Source: Paraburkholderia fungorum
Lineage (GTDB): Bacteria; Pseudomonadota; Gammaproteobacteria; Burkholderiales; Burkholderiaceae
Direction of reading: 5' to 3'
Assembly: GCF_003610895.1 (NCBI RefSeq)
Contig: NZ_MCAS01000023.1
Location: forward strand, 186,001-250,000
Length of the DNA: 64,000 bases
Below, in pieces: positions 23,266 through 32,274 of the stretch. A program made the translations under genes and the position numbers. Every line of letters starts with the position of its first letter. The stretch's first letter is position 1. The notes beneath the pieces were generated by a model. The model searched no databases, was not told the origin of the DNA, and worked only from the letters and a program-made list of their open reading frames with translations.

Positions 23266-23556
23266 ATGAACCTTCGTCCTTTGCATGATCGCGTGATCGT
23301 CAAACGTCTGGATCAAGAAACCAAGACTGCGTCGGGCATCGTGATCCCCGAAGCCGCAGCAGAAAAGCCGGATCAAGGCGAAATTCTGGCAGTCGGCCCG
23401 GGCAAGCGTGACGACAAGGGTGCACAAATCGCACTCGACGTGAAGGTTGGCGACCGCGTTCTGTTCGGCAAGTACGCAGGCCAGACCGTCAAGGTCGACG
23501 GCAACGAACTGCTCGTGATGCGCGAAGAAGACATCATGGCCGTGGTGCAGAAGTAA
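23266..23556 (+). CDS. groES: Co-chaperonin GroES
   Basis: 96-aa cap of the GroEL folding chamber, cytoplasmic. It begins MNLRPLHDRVIVKR, carries the mobile-loop segment around TKTASGIVIPE and ends EEDIMAVVQK. The ATG at 23266 follows a GAGAGGAG site; the nearby ATG at 23262 is out of frame. It is the first gene of groESL, under the CIRCE-controlled promoter upstream, and is 53 bases from groEL. Confidence 0.98.
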   Translation: MNLRPLHDRVIVKRLDQETKTASGIVIPEAAAEKPDQGEILAVGPGKRDDKGAQIALDVKVGDRVLFGKYAGQTVKVDGNELLVMREEDIMAVVQK

Positions 23557-23609
23557 GCGAAAAATCGCTACTTCCACGGTTATATCCCAAGAATTCAAGG
23601 AGTTAGAAG

Positions 23610-25250
23610 ATGGCAGCTAAAGACGTCGTATTCGGTGATTCCGCCCGTGCCAAGATGGTTGAAGGCGTGAACATCCTCGCGAACGCTGTGAAGGTCACGC
23701 TGGGCCCGAAGGGTCGCAACGTTGTCCTGGAACGCAGCTTCGGCGGCCCGACGGTCACGAAGGATGGTGTTTCGGTCGCAAAAGAGATCGAACTGAAAGA
23801 CAAGCTCCAGAACATGGGCGCACAAATGGTCAAGGAAGTCGCTTCCAAGACCAGCGACAACGCAGGTGACGGCACCACGACCGCAACGGTTCTGGCTCAG
23901 TCGATCGTCCGCGAAGGCATGAAGTACGTTGCATCGGGCATGAACCCGATGGACCTGAAGCGCGGTATCGACAAGGCTGTGACGGCCGCTATCGAAGAAC
24001 TGCGCAAGATCAGCAAGCCGTGCACGACGAACAAGGAAATCGCTCAGGTTGGCGCGATTTCGGCAAACAGCGATTCGTCGATCGGTGACCGCATCGCTGA
24101 AGCGATGGACAAGGTCGGCAAGGAAGGCGTCATCACGGTTGAAGACGGCAAGTCGCTGCAAGACGAGCTGGACGTTGTCGAAGGTATGCAATTCGACCGC
24201 GGCTATCTGTCGCCGTACTTCATCAACAACCCGGACAAGCAAGTTGCTGTGCTCGACAACCCGTTCGTGCTGCTGCACGACAAGAAGGTGTCGAACATTC
24301 GTGACCTCCTCCCGGTCCTGGAACAAGTCGCCAAGGCTGGCCGTCCGCTGCTGATCATCGCAGAAGACGTCGAAGGCGAAGCGCTGGCTACGCTGGTTGT
24401 GAACAACATCCGCGGCATCCTGAAGACTGTTGCTGTCAAGGCTCCGGGCTTCGGCGATCGTCGTAAGGCCATGCTGGAAGACATCGCGGTTCTGACCGGC
24501 GGTCAAGTTATCGCTGAAGAAACCGGCCTGACGCTCGAAAAGGCAACGCTGGCTGAACTGGGTCAAGCGAAGCGTATCGAAGTGGGCAAGGAAAACACGA
24601 CGATCATCGACGGCGCTGGCGAAGCTGCAACGATCGAAGCGCGCGTGAAGCAAGTGCGCACGCAGATCGAAGAAGCAACGTCGGACTACGACCGTGAAAA
24701 GCTGCAAGAACGCGTTGCCAAGCTGGCAGGCGGCGTTGCAGTGATCAAGGTTGGCGCTGCGACCGAAGTCGAAATGAAGGAAAAGAAGGCACGTGTCGAA
24801 GACGCACTGCACGCAACGCGCGCAGCTGTGGAAGAAGGCATCGTGGCTGGCGGCGGCGTTGCACTGATCCGTGCACGTACGGCAATCGCTGGTCTGAAGG
24901 GCGCTAACGCCGATCAGGACGCAGGTATCAAGATCGTGCTGCGCGCGATGGAAGAGCCGCTGCGCCAGATCGTCACGAACGGTGGCGAAGAAGCCAGCGT
25001 CGTGGTGGCAGCTGTTGCTGCTGGCCAAGGCAACTACGGCTACAACGCAGCAACCGGCGAGTACGTCGACCTGGTTGACGCAGGTGTCGTGGACCCGACG
25101 AAGGTGACGCGCACGGCGCTGCAAAACGCAGCTTCGGTCGCTGGCCTGCTGTTGACCACCGACGCAGCTGTTTGCGAACTGCCGAAGGAAGATGCTCCGA
25201 TGGGCGGCGGTATGCCCGGCGGCATGGGCGGCATGGGCATGGACATGTAA
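23610..25250 (+). CDS. groEL: Chaperonin GroEL
   Basis: 546-aa, 60-kDa ATP-dependent chaperonin subunit, the normal length. ATP-site motifs GPKGRNVVLE and GDGTTTATVLA (around residue 86) are intact, as are the apical-domain segments and the C-terminal Gly-Met tail (GGGMPGGMGGMGMDM). The ribosome site AAGGAG lies upstream. Strong bias towards few codons (heavy GAA, AAG and CTG use) suggests very high expression. It forms an operon with groES. Confidence 0.99.
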   Translation: MAAKDVVFGDSARAKMVEGVNILANAVKVTLGPKGRNVVLERSFGGPTVTKDGVSVAKEIELKDKLQNMGAQMVKEVASKTSDNAGDGTTTATVLAQSIVREGMKYVASGMNPMDLKRGIDKAVTAAIEELRKISKPCTTNKEIAQVGAISANSDSSIGDRIAEAMDKVGKEGVITVEDGKSLQDELDVVEGMQFDRGYLSPYFINNPDKQVAVLDNPFVLLHDKKVSNIRDLLPVLEQVAKAGRPLLIIAEDVEGEALATLVVNNIRGILKTVAVKAPGFGDRRKAMLEDIAVLTGGQVIAEETGLTLEKATLAELGQAKRIEVGKENTTIIDGAGEAATIEARVKQVRTQIEEATSDYDREKLQERVAKLAGGVAVIKVGAATEVEMKEKKARVEDALHATRAAVEEGIVAGGGVALIRARTAIAGLKGANADQDAGIKIVLRAMEEPLRQIVTNGGEEASVVVAAVAAGQGNYGYNAATGEYVDLVDAGVVDPTKVTRTALQNAASVAGLLLTTDAAVCELPKEDAPMGGGMPGGMGGMGMDM

Positions 25251-25258
25251 TTTCGGTC

Positions 25259-25359
25259 GGGCCTCTCATGAGAGGCCCGGTGCGAAACACATGGGGAAGT
25301 GCGTCGCAAGGCGTGCTTCCCAAAAGCAAAAACCCGCAGAAATGCGGGTTTTTGCTTTT
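25259..25359 (+). terminator. Tandem hairpins ending groESL
   Basis: A perfect 20-base palindrome (25259-25278, GGGCCTCTCATGAGAGGCCC) is followed by a stronger A-tract/GC-stem/T-tract hairpin at 25322-25359 (stem AAACCCGCA...TGCGGGTTT). The second is a symmetrical terminator that can also end the convergent cysC gene. Confidence 0.85.
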
Positions 25360-25396
25360 GGGGCGAGCAGGGTGCTGCTCTCAGCGGCGCTCAAGC

Positions 25397-26068
25397 TCAA
25401 TATTGCATGTGCGCTGCGCAGCAGGAATTCTCCAGACAATTGTCGCGCAAGTAGGCAAACAGTTTTTCTACGCTTTCGGCCGGGCTCAGCGTTGCGGTGT
25501 CTATTTTCAACTCGGAGTCGGTTGGCACTTCGTAGGGCGCTGACACGCCGGTAAACGACGCAATCTCGCCGGCCAAGGCTTTGGCATAGAGACCTTTCGG
25601 ATCGCGACGGGCGCAAGCATCGACAGAGGCTGACAGGTAGGTCTCGATGAAATTGCCGGGCCCGATGATCTCGCGAGCCATTGCTCTGTCTTCGCGCATG
25701 GGCGAGATGAGTGCCGTGATGACGATAAGACCTGCGTCGTTCATCAGTTGCGCCACGTGCGCCACCCGGCGAATATTTTCACGCCGGTCCTGCTTGTCGA
25801 AGCCGAGATCGCTCGCCAGACCGTGGCGCACATTGTCCCCGTCGAGGATATAGCACGCGTGACCTTGCGACACGAGTTGCCGTTCGAGTTCGAACGCGAT
25901 GGTCGACTTGCCCGCTCCGGATAACCCGGTCAGCCAGATCGTAACCGGCTTGTGGCGGAACATCTGCATCCTGTCCTGCGAGGTGACTTCGCCGTGGAAG
26001 CGTTGCAGGAAGGCGCGAGGGGCGTCCGGAGCACCTGCAGGCAAAGGAATGGGTGTCGGCGAAGACAT
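25397..26068 (-). CDS. cysC: Adenylylsulfate (APS) kinase
   Basis: 223-aa enzyme that phosphorylates APS to PAPS, the universal sulfate donor. The P-loop GLSGAGKST lies near residue 49, followed by DGDNVRHGL and the RRENIRRVAHVAQLM helix; ISPMREDR and DPKGLYAKA complete the family pattern. It is a stand-alone kinase without a fused sulfurylase. The ~40-residue N-terminal extension is low in similarity to the family core. Its promoter lies in the AT-rich interval 26069-26190. PAPS could feed cysteine synthesis or the sulfotransferase encoded at 43370. Confidence 0.95.
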   Translation of the reverse strand: MSSPTPIPLPAGAPDAPRAFLQRFHGEVTSQDRMQMFRHKPVTIWLTGLSGAGKSTIAFELERQLVSQGHACYILDGDNVRHGLASDLGFDKQDRRENIRRVAHVAQLMNDAGLIVITALISPMREDRAMAREIIGPGNFIETYLSASVDACARRDPKGLYAKALAGEIASFTGVSAPYEVPTDSELKIDTATLSPAESVEKLFAYLRDNCLENSCCAAHMQY

Positions 26069-26197
26069 AGGGCTATATGACAGAATTACGAATCGTAAAG
26101 TTTATCTTGACGATAGAAGACGCGCTGTAACGTTTAATTACAAGTTGGAAAGTTTGTTTGTACCGCGCGGAAGAGGGCAAGGGACTGTTTGAAAAGG

Positions 26198-26224
26198 AAA
26201 AACCCGCGAATACGCGGGTTTTTT
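26198..26224 (-). terminator. Intrinsic terminator downstream of thiD
   Basis: Stem AACCCGCG/CGCGGGTT with AATA loop, flanked by A and T runs. It is symmetrical; on the minus strand it lies 77 bases beyond the thiD stop and upstream of cysC. Confidence 0.75.
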
Positions 26225-26300
26225 GTGGGCGCTGATTGACTACCGCTGTAATGCTTGTCACGCGCCTGCCACACATGCAGGCGCTTTTTCGCGCCGAATC

Positions 26301-27173
26301 CTAATGTCGCGCCTCGCCCGGCGCCGCGTCCTTGCTGCCTGCGGGCGGCGTGTCTTCGTCGCTGCTGCGGGCCCAGAAGAAGCGATCCGGCATATATGCG
26401 CCCATTCCCGGCCGAAATGCATTGCGCACTGCCTGATACAGATACTCTTGCGCTTCGCGCACGGCTTCCGCCGGTTCCTGGCCATTGGCCAGCAACGCGG
26501 CAATCGCGGAGCCGAGCGTATCCGTGATGCCCATGATCCGGTGGCTGCCGCGGTCCCAGATATCCTGACGCAGCTGTCCGTCTTCGCTGAACAACGTGTT
26601 GACGAGCCGGTGCGTGCCGGTCTCGGTCGACAGAATGTACTCGCAGCCTTGCGACAGCAGATGCGAGATCGCCGCATCGAGGCTCGGCGCTTCGGCGTCG
26701 CCGTCCGGCTGGGCGAGGGCGAGCAGCGTGGCCGAATCGGCGACCAGCAAGGTGGTTTGCGGCGCCAGCAGGTCGGCGATCGCCTCGCGCAGTTCGTCGG
26801 CTGCGAGCACGTGTTCGTCGTCGAGCGTGAAGTCGGGAGCGAGGATCAGCGGAATGTCGTCGTAATCGGCGACCACTTCGGCAATCGCGCTCACCACTTC
26901 CGCGCGCGTGCATGCGCCGACCTTGAACGCGGCGATCGGCATGTCTTCGAGCAGCATCCGAGCCTGGGTTGCGACCACTTCAGGGTCGAGCCCGGTGACT
27001 TCGTCGCAGCTTGCCGAGTCGCGCACGGTATAGCCCGTGAGGACGGAGACGCCATGGCAACCCATGCTGGCAAGCGTCATCAGGTCGGCTTGCAGGCCGG
27101 AGCCGCCGGTGGGATCGGAAAGGCCGAAGGTGAGGACGATCGGAGGCGTATCGCTGGGCATGAAAATTTGCAA
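26301..27173 (-). CDS. thiD: Hydroxymethylpyrimidine/phosphomethylpyrimidine kinase family protein
   Basis: 290-aa ribokinase-like enzyme expected to phosphorylate HMP(-P) for thiamine synthesis. The N-terminal motif DPTGGSGLQADLMTLASMG matches the family DPSGGAGIQADLKT signature. The anion-hole segment near the C terminus reads ITDTLGSAIAALLANG, where typical ThiD has GTGCTLSA, so the catalytic Cys position is Asp. An ATG 12 bases inside (27161) is an equally good start. An additional ~20-residue polar tail follows. Substrate could be a related pyrimidine or pyridoxal-like vitamer. Confidence 0.82.
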   Translation of the reverse strand: MQIFMPSDTPPIVLTFGLSDPTGGSGLQADLMTLASMGCHGVSVLTGYTVRDSASCDEVTGLDPEVVATQARMLLEDMPIAAFKVGACTRAEVVSAIAEVVADYDDIPLILAPDFTLDDEHVLAADELREAIADLLAPQTTLLVADSATLLALAQPDGDAEAPSLDAAISHLLSQGCEYILSTETGTHRLVNTLFSEDGQLRQDIWDRGSHRIMGITDTLGSAIAALLANGQEPAEAVREAQEYLYQAVRNAFRPGMGAYMPDRFFWARSSDEDTPPAGSKDAAPGEARH

Positions 27174-27497
27174 AAAAGGGCTGTATTTAGGCGCAGAGGG
27201 TGCGCAATCGGCTCAATTATGCGGCCTAAACTGCGGCGAGGGCGTTTTTTCGCATTCTTCGGCGTGTCGCTCCAAGCCAGCCGCGCGTATCCGGCAAGCA
27301 GGCGGCAAATTCCCACGCGAAGACGGATCAGTCGCGCAGCGGCGCCAAGCCGCAGGCGCGTAACGAACCGATCCGCCCGGCATAGCCAAAGGCCGCCACG
27401 CGCGCCGATTTGCGCGTTTCTGATTGCTAGGCATTGGGGCGGCAACACGGTACCATCATGGCTCCCGTTTCCACGGACTCTACGACGCGACACAAGA
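27174..27497. other. Divergent intergenic region between thiD and rubredoxin
   Basis: 324 bases with no gene-like frame independent of neighbours. No THI-box riboswitch pattern was seen upstream of thiD. Confidence 0.4.
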
Positions 27498-27668
27498 ATG
27501 GAATATCAAAGCTGGATGTGCCTGATTTGCGGCTGGATTTACGACGAAGAAGCCGGTTTGCCGGACGAAGGCATTGCGCCGGGCACCCGCTGGGACGACG
27601 TTCCCATTAACTGGACCTGCCCGGAATGCGGCGCGCGCAAGGAAGACTTCGAGATGGTCCAGATCTGA
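27498..27668 (+). CDS. rubA: Rubredoxin
   Basis: 56-aa one-iron electron carrier. Two CxxCG knuckles, CLICGW and CPECGA, supply the four Cys ligands, with the usual YDEEAG and WxDVPxxWxCP aromatic core between. It is cytoplasmic. ATG 27498 (MEYQSWMC) is chosen over a very long upstream-open frame because that extension overlaps the thiD gene and has no rubredoxin features. Likely partners are alkane hydroxylases, rubrerythrin-like proteins or a rubredoxin reductase encoded elsewhere. Confidence 0.97.
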   Translation: MEYQSWMCLICGWIYDEEAGLPDEGIAPGTRWDDVPINWTCPECGARKEDFEMVQI

Positions 27669-27927
27669 GGTTCGAGGGGCAAACGGCGGTGCCTGACTGG
27701 GCGTCATGCCGTGTGCCTGCCGGGTGGCGTTTTGCAGACGGCGTTGCCCGGAACGAACCCGCTTTGTGCAGTCGGCGCGTTCGGCTCGCAGCGCCGGCCC
27801 GGAACGTCCACGGTTGCACTGTGTCGCAGCGGTAGTCTGTCATTGTTCTGTCGCCAGTTCGCGCGTTAGCCGATCAGTTTCTCGTGCGGCGCTGAGCGGC
27901 GGCCCGTGAGTTTCCTGTCGCCTGCCC

Positions 27928-29349
27928 ATGACTCTTCGATCCGCTGCACCTGATTCCTTCGACGCTTTGCCGAATCCGCGCGGCGGCGCTGTGCGCCCCG
28001 CGGAGTTGGCGCTGGCCGAGGCACTGCTGGCGTTCGAACAGCGCCGCGAGAGTACCTCGGCGCTGCTGCGTGCGTCGCACGCATTGCGCGAGGCCGGCTG
28101 GCTGAGCGCGCAGCGCTTCGCGGACGCACTGGTGCGGCTTTCGCCTTTGGCGGATGAGGGCGATCCGGCTAAACCGGCTGGTGCGGACAACGTGCGGCCC
28201 GTGTTCGGTGCGGCGTTGCGCGATTTTCGCGCGGCGCTCGAGCGTCACAATCTGCACGAGCTGTCCTGCTCGCCCACGCTCTTCAATCACTATCGCGCGC
28301 TCTGTATCCATCTGTCGGAGCACACGCCCGGTTCGACCGCCGCGTTCGAGGACCTTGCGCTGACCTCGCGCCCGGTGCCGCCGGTGTCGCTGCATGCCCA
28401 GCCTGTGGATCAACTGGCCCATTTGCGGGCGCGCTACGAGCGCGCGCTGCTGCCCGTGTTGCGCGCGCAGCCCGACAACAGCGGTGCGGCGTTGGCCTTC
28501 ACCAATGCGGCGCTCGACGAACTGGACGCTGTCCTGACCGAACTCACCGGCCCGGACCCCTACGATTTCTGGCGCCTCGCCAAAGCGTGCGCGAGTGCGC
28601 TGCGCGTCAGCGGCCGCGCTACCGGGGAGGCCGACGCGCGGCGTTTCTATGCACGCTGCAACCTCACGCTGGCCGATCACGCGCGCGGCATCGAGCGCGC
28701 GCCGCGTTCGCTGGTGCGCGCGACGCTGGCGCTGCTGTGGCGCGACTACGCGTTATTCGGCGCCGCGGCGGAAGACGCCGATCAGGTCGAAGTTCTGCAC
28801 GACTATGGCTTGACGGTCGATTGGCACGTCGCCGGTACCCAGGCATCGGAAATGCTGTGGGAGGCGGGCGCCGTGCAGGCGCAGGCGATCAGCGCAACTC
28901 GCAGCTCGCTGACGCGTGAGTTGGGCGTGCTGACCGTGAATGCGCACGCTTATGAAGATTTCCTGCAAACGGCGGATGCTTCGATTTCGGCGCTGACCGA
29001 ACACGCCCGCGCGGCCGATCAACCCGAGAAGGCGGATCCTAGCGAAGCGCTGCAGGCGGGCGACGCCGCCTACCGGCTCGGCGCTGCCGCGTGCGCGCTG
29101 GGTCTGGGTCACGTGGCGCTGGTGGCCGACGCGCTCGGGCTCGCGTGGCGCCGCCGCGCGCACGCCGGTGTATCGACGCCGGCGGTGCGCTCCCACGTCA
29201 TCGTCGGCGCACCGGCGGCGAGCACGCTCGAGCAGGCTGCCGAGGCGTTGCGCGCGATGCTGCACAAGGTCGCGGCGGGCGTCGCGCCGACCAGCAGCAA
29301 CGCCGCGCTGGCCGCATTGACGCGCGCGGTCGAACAGGGCGGCGCCTGA
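27928..29349 (+). CDS. Conserved hypothetical all-alpha protein
   Basis: 473-aa Ala/Leu/Arg-rich, probably fully helical protein with no signal peptide or membrane helix. Repeated helical segments such as FTNAALDELDAVLTEL, ARRFYARCNLTLADHARG and AEALRAMLHKVAAG suggest stacked helical bundles. It somewhat resembles the Hpt-like N-terminal helical domains of chemosensory-pilus histidine kinases, but without the kinase part and without a confident phospho-His motif. No function is assigned. It is monocistronic by spacing (259 bases to either side). Confidence 0.75.
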   Translation: MTLRSAAPDSFDALPNPRGGAVRPAELALAEALLAFEQRRESTSALLRASHALREAGWLSAQRFADALVRLSPLADEGDPAKPAGADNVRPVFGAALRDFRAALERHNLHELSCSPTLFNHYRALCIHLSEHTPGSTAAFEDLALTSRPVPPVSLHAQPVDQLAHLRARYERALLPVLRAQPDNSGAALAFTNAALDELDAVLTELTGPDPYDFWRLAKACASALRVSGRATGEADARRFYARCNLTLADHARGIERAPRSLVRATLALLWRDYALFGAAAEDADQVEVLHDYGLTVDWHVAGTQASEMLWEAGAVQAQAISATRSSLTRELGVLTVNAHAYEDFLQTADASISALTEHARAADQPEKADPSEALQAGDAAYRLGAAACALGLGHVALVADALGLAWRRRAHAGVSTPAVRSHVIVGAPAASTLEQAAEALRAMLHKVAAGVAPTSSNAALAALTRAVEQGGA

Positions 29350-29608
29350 ACGGCGGCGCAGTCGAAAGCCCGTTCTGCGCGCCGGTAAGCGTCCTCAGCC
29401 AGCTCGCGGCGGCGAGCAAGGTTCGGACCTGGCGGCACGCGCAAGGCGTGTCGCAAAACACCGCTAAGCCCACCGTGGACAAGGCCTGCGTGCGTGATAG
29501 AGTGCAACTTGATTCGCCGTCGATGGCTAGCGGCGCAGTTCATCGCACACATCGCGGTACAGCGCTCAAAGCCCGCCATCCTGCACCGTCTTTGCTAAAA
29601 TTCGAACT

Positions 29609-30187
29609 ATGTCCAAGAGTACCGATCGCATCAATCTGACCAACCAGTTCCTGATCGCCATGCCAAGCATGGCCGATCCCACGTTTTCAGGAACGGTGGT
29701 CTACCTTTGCGATCACAGTGAGCGCGGTGCGCTCGGCCTCGTGATCAACCGGCCGACCGATATCGATCTTGAAGCGCTCTTCAGTCGCATCGATCTCAAG
29801 CTCGAGATCGAACCCCTTCTCCATGTGCCCGTATATTTCGGTGGCCCGGTGCAAACCGAGCGCGGCTTCGTGCTGCACGATCCGAAAGACGGCAATCCGT
29901 ATACGTCGTCCATGTCGGTGCCGGGCGGGCTTGAGATGACCACCTCGAAAGACGTGCTCGAAGCCGTGGCGAGCGGCACCGGTCCGGAGCGCTTCCTGCT
30001 CACGCTCGGCCATGCCGGCTGGGGCGCGGGTCAGCTCGAGGAAGAGATTTCGAAGAATGGCTGGCTCACCGTTGAAGCCGACCCGAAAATCGTTTTCGAC
30101 GTACCCGCCGAACAGCGCCTGGAAGCCGCGCTCGCGCTGCTCGGTATTTCGCTGTCGATGCTGTCGGGCGAAGCAGGTCACGCATGA
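29609..30187 (+). CDS. yqgE: YqgE/AlgH family protein (DUF179)
   Basis: 192-aa soluble protein with the complete family pattern: LTNQFLIAMPSMADPTF, VVYLCDHSERGALGLVINRP, the GGPVQTERGFVLH strand and the TLGHAGWGAGQLEEEI helix. The fold is known but the biochemical role is not; the gene is commonly beside ruvX, as here (10-base gap). The four genes yqgE-ruvX-pyrR-pyrB run in one direction and are probably one operon. Confidence 0.95.
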   Translation: MSKSTDRINLTNQFLIAMPSMADPTFSGTVVYLCDHSERGALGLVINRPTDIDLEALFSRIDLKLEIEPLLHVPVYFGGPVQTERGFVLHDPKDGNPYTSSMSVPGGLEMTTSKDVLEAVASGTGPERFLLTLGHAGWGAGQLEEEISKNGWLTVEADPKIVFDVPAEQRLEAALALLGISLSMLSGEAGHA

Positions 30188-30197
30188 AAGGTGACGT

Positions 30198-30638
30198 ATG
30201 AGTCCGCCGGCCGGACGTGCGGCGACGCTGCTTGCGTTCGACTATGGTGAAAAGCGGATTGGCGTGGCAGTGGGCAACTCGCTCACCCGTAGCGCACGGG
30301 CGCTTGTGATCGTGCAGAACCGCAGCCGCGAATACCGTTTCGAGGCGATCGGCAAGCTGATTGCCGAATGGAAGCCGGACGCGCTGGTGGTCGGCTTGCC
30401 CATGCACCCGGACGGCACGCCACACGAAATGACTCAACTTGCGACGCGCTTCGGCAATCAGCTGAATGGCCGCTTCAATCTGCCGGTGACGTGGGTCGAC
30501 GAACGCTATTCGTCGGTCGAGGCGAAGGCGGAAATTCGCGCCGGCAACGGCCGCGCCGACATGCTCGACGCCGAAGCCGCCAGCATCATCCTCCAGCAAT
30601 ATCTAGACGGACTTTCCGACGATCATGAGTTCCATTGA
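30198..30638 (+). CDS. ruvX: RuvX/YqgF, RNase H-fold resolvase (pre-16S rRNA processing)
   Basis: 146-aa cytoplasmic nuclease. The RNase H-like motif TLLAFDYGEKRIGVAVGN carries the first catalytic Asp; later segments VVGLPMHPDGTPHEM and VTWVDERYSSVEA carry the Glu/Asp positions, and DAEAASIILQQYL is the C-terminal helix. The E. coli homologue matures the 16S rRNA 5' end. Its stop lies inside the start of pyrR (14-base overlap). Confidence 0.95.
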   Translation: MSPPAGRAATLLAFDYGEKRIGVAVGNSLTRSARALVIVQNRSREYRFEAIGKLIAEWKPDALVVGLPMHPDGTPHEMTQLATRFGNQLNGRFNLPVTWVDERYSSVEAKAEIRAGNGRADMLDAEAASIILQQYLDGLSDDHEFH

Positions 30639-31167
30639 CGCCGAAGCGCTCTACAGCGTTTTGCTCGAACAGATTCGTGCCGCCTATGGTGACAGACTCG
30701 GCGCCGGGCAGGACGGTGAGCAAGCCGCCGTGCTGGCCGGTATCCACAGCGGCGGCGCGTGGCTTGCCGAGCGCCTCGCGCACGATCTGCAGGTGGCGAG
30801 TTTCGGCGTGGTGAATGTCGCGTTGCATCGCGACGACTACGCCAAAAAAGGCCTGCACTCCCAAGCGAGCCCGACTTCGCTGCCGTTTTCCGTGGACAGG
30901 CGCCGCATCGTGCTGGTGGACGACGTGCTGTACACCGGCCGCACGATTCGCGCGGCACTGAACGAGTTGTACGACTATGGCCGGCCGGCGTCGGTCGAAC
31001 TGGCGGTGCTCGCCGATCGCGGTGGGCGCGAGCTGCCGGTGGCAGCGCGGTTCCTCGGCGGCGTGGTGCAAGTGCCCGCGGAGTCGACGCTTGTGCTGGC
31101 CCGCGAGGAAGGCGGCGCCGGCGGCAATCAGCGTTTCGCCTTTCACACCGAAGCCCGCGTCGATTGA
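30625..31167 (+). CDS. pyrR: PyrR, uracil phosphoribosyltransferase-like regulator
   Basis: 180-aa PRTase-fold protein. The PRPP-binding loop IVLVDDVLYTGRTIRAAL is intact, with an upstream GIHSGGAWLAERL segment. In Gram-positives PyrR attenuates pyr mRNA; in beta/gammaproteobacteria it is placed before pyrB and may have UPRTase and/or regulatory roles. It overlaps the ruvX 3' end. The 67-base gap before pyrB has no obvious anti-terminator hairpin. Confidence 0.93.
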   Translation: MSSIDAEALYSVLLEQIRAAYGDRLGAGQDGEQAAVLAGIHSGGAWLAERLAHDLQVASFGVVNVALHRDDYAKKGLHSQASPTSLPFSVDRRRIVLVDDVLYTGRTIRAALNELYDYGRPASVELAVLADRGGRELPVAARFLGGVVQVPAESTLVLAREEGGAGGNQRFAFHTEARVD

Positions 31168-31234
31168 ACGCGGCTTTGCGCTTCGAGCCGTATCGAGCCG
31201 CATCGAGCCGTATTAAGCAATAAGCAGGTACACC

Positions 31235-32260
31235 ATGAACACCGCCACCCAGGCCTCCCAGGATTCCGCCGACAGCGCCACCGAGCGCTTTCGTTATGGC
31301 TTCCTGAAGGGCAATCCGCAGCTCACGAAAAACGGTGAGCTCAAACATCTGTTGTCGATCGAGGGCTTGCCGAAAGCGATCGTCAATCACATTCTCGATA
31401 CCGCCGACCAGTTCGTCAGCGTGACGGATCGCGAAGTGAAGAAGGTGCCGCTGTTGCGCGGCAAGTCGGTGTTCAACCTGTTCTTCGAGAACTCGACGCG
31501 CACTCGCACGACCTTCGAGATCGCCGCGACACGCCTGTCGGCCGACGTGCTGAATCTGAATATCAATGCTTCGTCGACTAGCAAGGGTGAGTCGCTGCTC
31601 GACACAATCAACAACCTCTCGGCGATGCATGCCGATATGTTCGTCGTGCGTCATGCATCGAGCGGCGCGCCGTATCTGATTGCCCAGCACTGCGCGCCGC
31701 ACGTGCATGTGATCAACGCCGGCGACGGCCGTCACGCACACCCCACCCAGGGGCTGCTCGACATGTACACGATCCGCCACTACAAGAAGGATTTCACGAA
31801 TCTGCGCGTGGCGATCGTCGGCGACATTCTGCATTCCCGGGTCGCGCGTTCGGACATTCATGCGCTGACCACGCTCGGCGTGCCGGAAGTGCGCGCGATC
31901 GGTCCGCGCACGCTGTTGCCGGGCGGCCTGGAACAGATGGGCGTGCGCGTATTCCACAACCTCGACGAAGGCCTGAAAGACGTCGACGTGATCATCATGC
32001 TGCGTCTGCAGAACGAGCGGATGAGCGGCGCGCTGCTGCCGTCGGCGCAGGAGTACTTCAAGAGCTGGGGCCTGACGCCGGAGCGCCTCGCGCTGGCCAA
32101 ACCCGATGCGATCGTGATGCACCCGGGTCCGATGAACCGCGGCGTCGAAATCGATTCGCAGGTGGCCGACGGCCCGCAATCGGTGATTCTGAACCAGGTG
32201 ACGTTCGGTATCGCGGTGCGCATGGCGGTGATGGGGATTGTCGCGGGCAATCACGACTAA
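31235..32260 (+). CDS. pyrB: Aspartate carbamoyltransferase catalytic subunit
   Basis: 341-aa enzyme joining carbamoyl phosphate to aspartate, the second step of UMP synthesis. The carbamoyl-phosphate motif FFENSTRTRTTFE, the HPTQGL loop and the C-terminal HPGPMNRGVEI segment are intact. The ~30-residue N-terminal extension relative to E. coli PyrB is typical of class A ATCases (Pseudomonas type) that assemble as a dodecamer with a dihydroorotase-like partner; that partner is encoded 14 bases downstream. Confidence 0.97.
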   Translation: MNTATQASQDSADSATERFRYGFLKGNPQLTKNGELKHLLSIEGLPKAIVNHILDTADQFVSVTDREVKKVPLLRGKSVFNLFFENSTRTRTTFEIAATRLSADVLNLNINASSTSKGESLLDTINNLSAMHADMFVVRHASSGAPYLIAQHCAPHVHVINAGDGRHAHPTQGLLDMYTIRHYKKDFTNLRVAIVGDILHSRVARSDIHALTTLGVPEVRAIGPRTLLPGGLEQMGVRVFHNLDEGLKDVDVIIMLRLQNERMSGALLPSAQEYFKSWGLTPERLALAKPDAIVMHPGPMNRGVEIDSQVADGPQSVILNQVTFGIAVRMAVMGIVAGNHD

Positions 32261-32274
32261 AAATAAGGTAGCGC

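Noticed and set aside
23595..25124. 509-codon minus-strand frame over groEL
   Set aside because: Shadow of highly codon-biased groEL; Cys/His/Phe-rich sequence with no recognisable fold.
26223..27497. Long N-terminal extension of the rubredoxin frame
   Set aside because: It lies antisense to thiD and has no rubredoxin-fusion domain; the normal 56-aa rubredoxin begins at ATG 27498.
30623..32254. 543-codon minus-strand frame across pyrR-pyrB
   Set aside because: Antisense shadow of well-identified genes on the plus strand.
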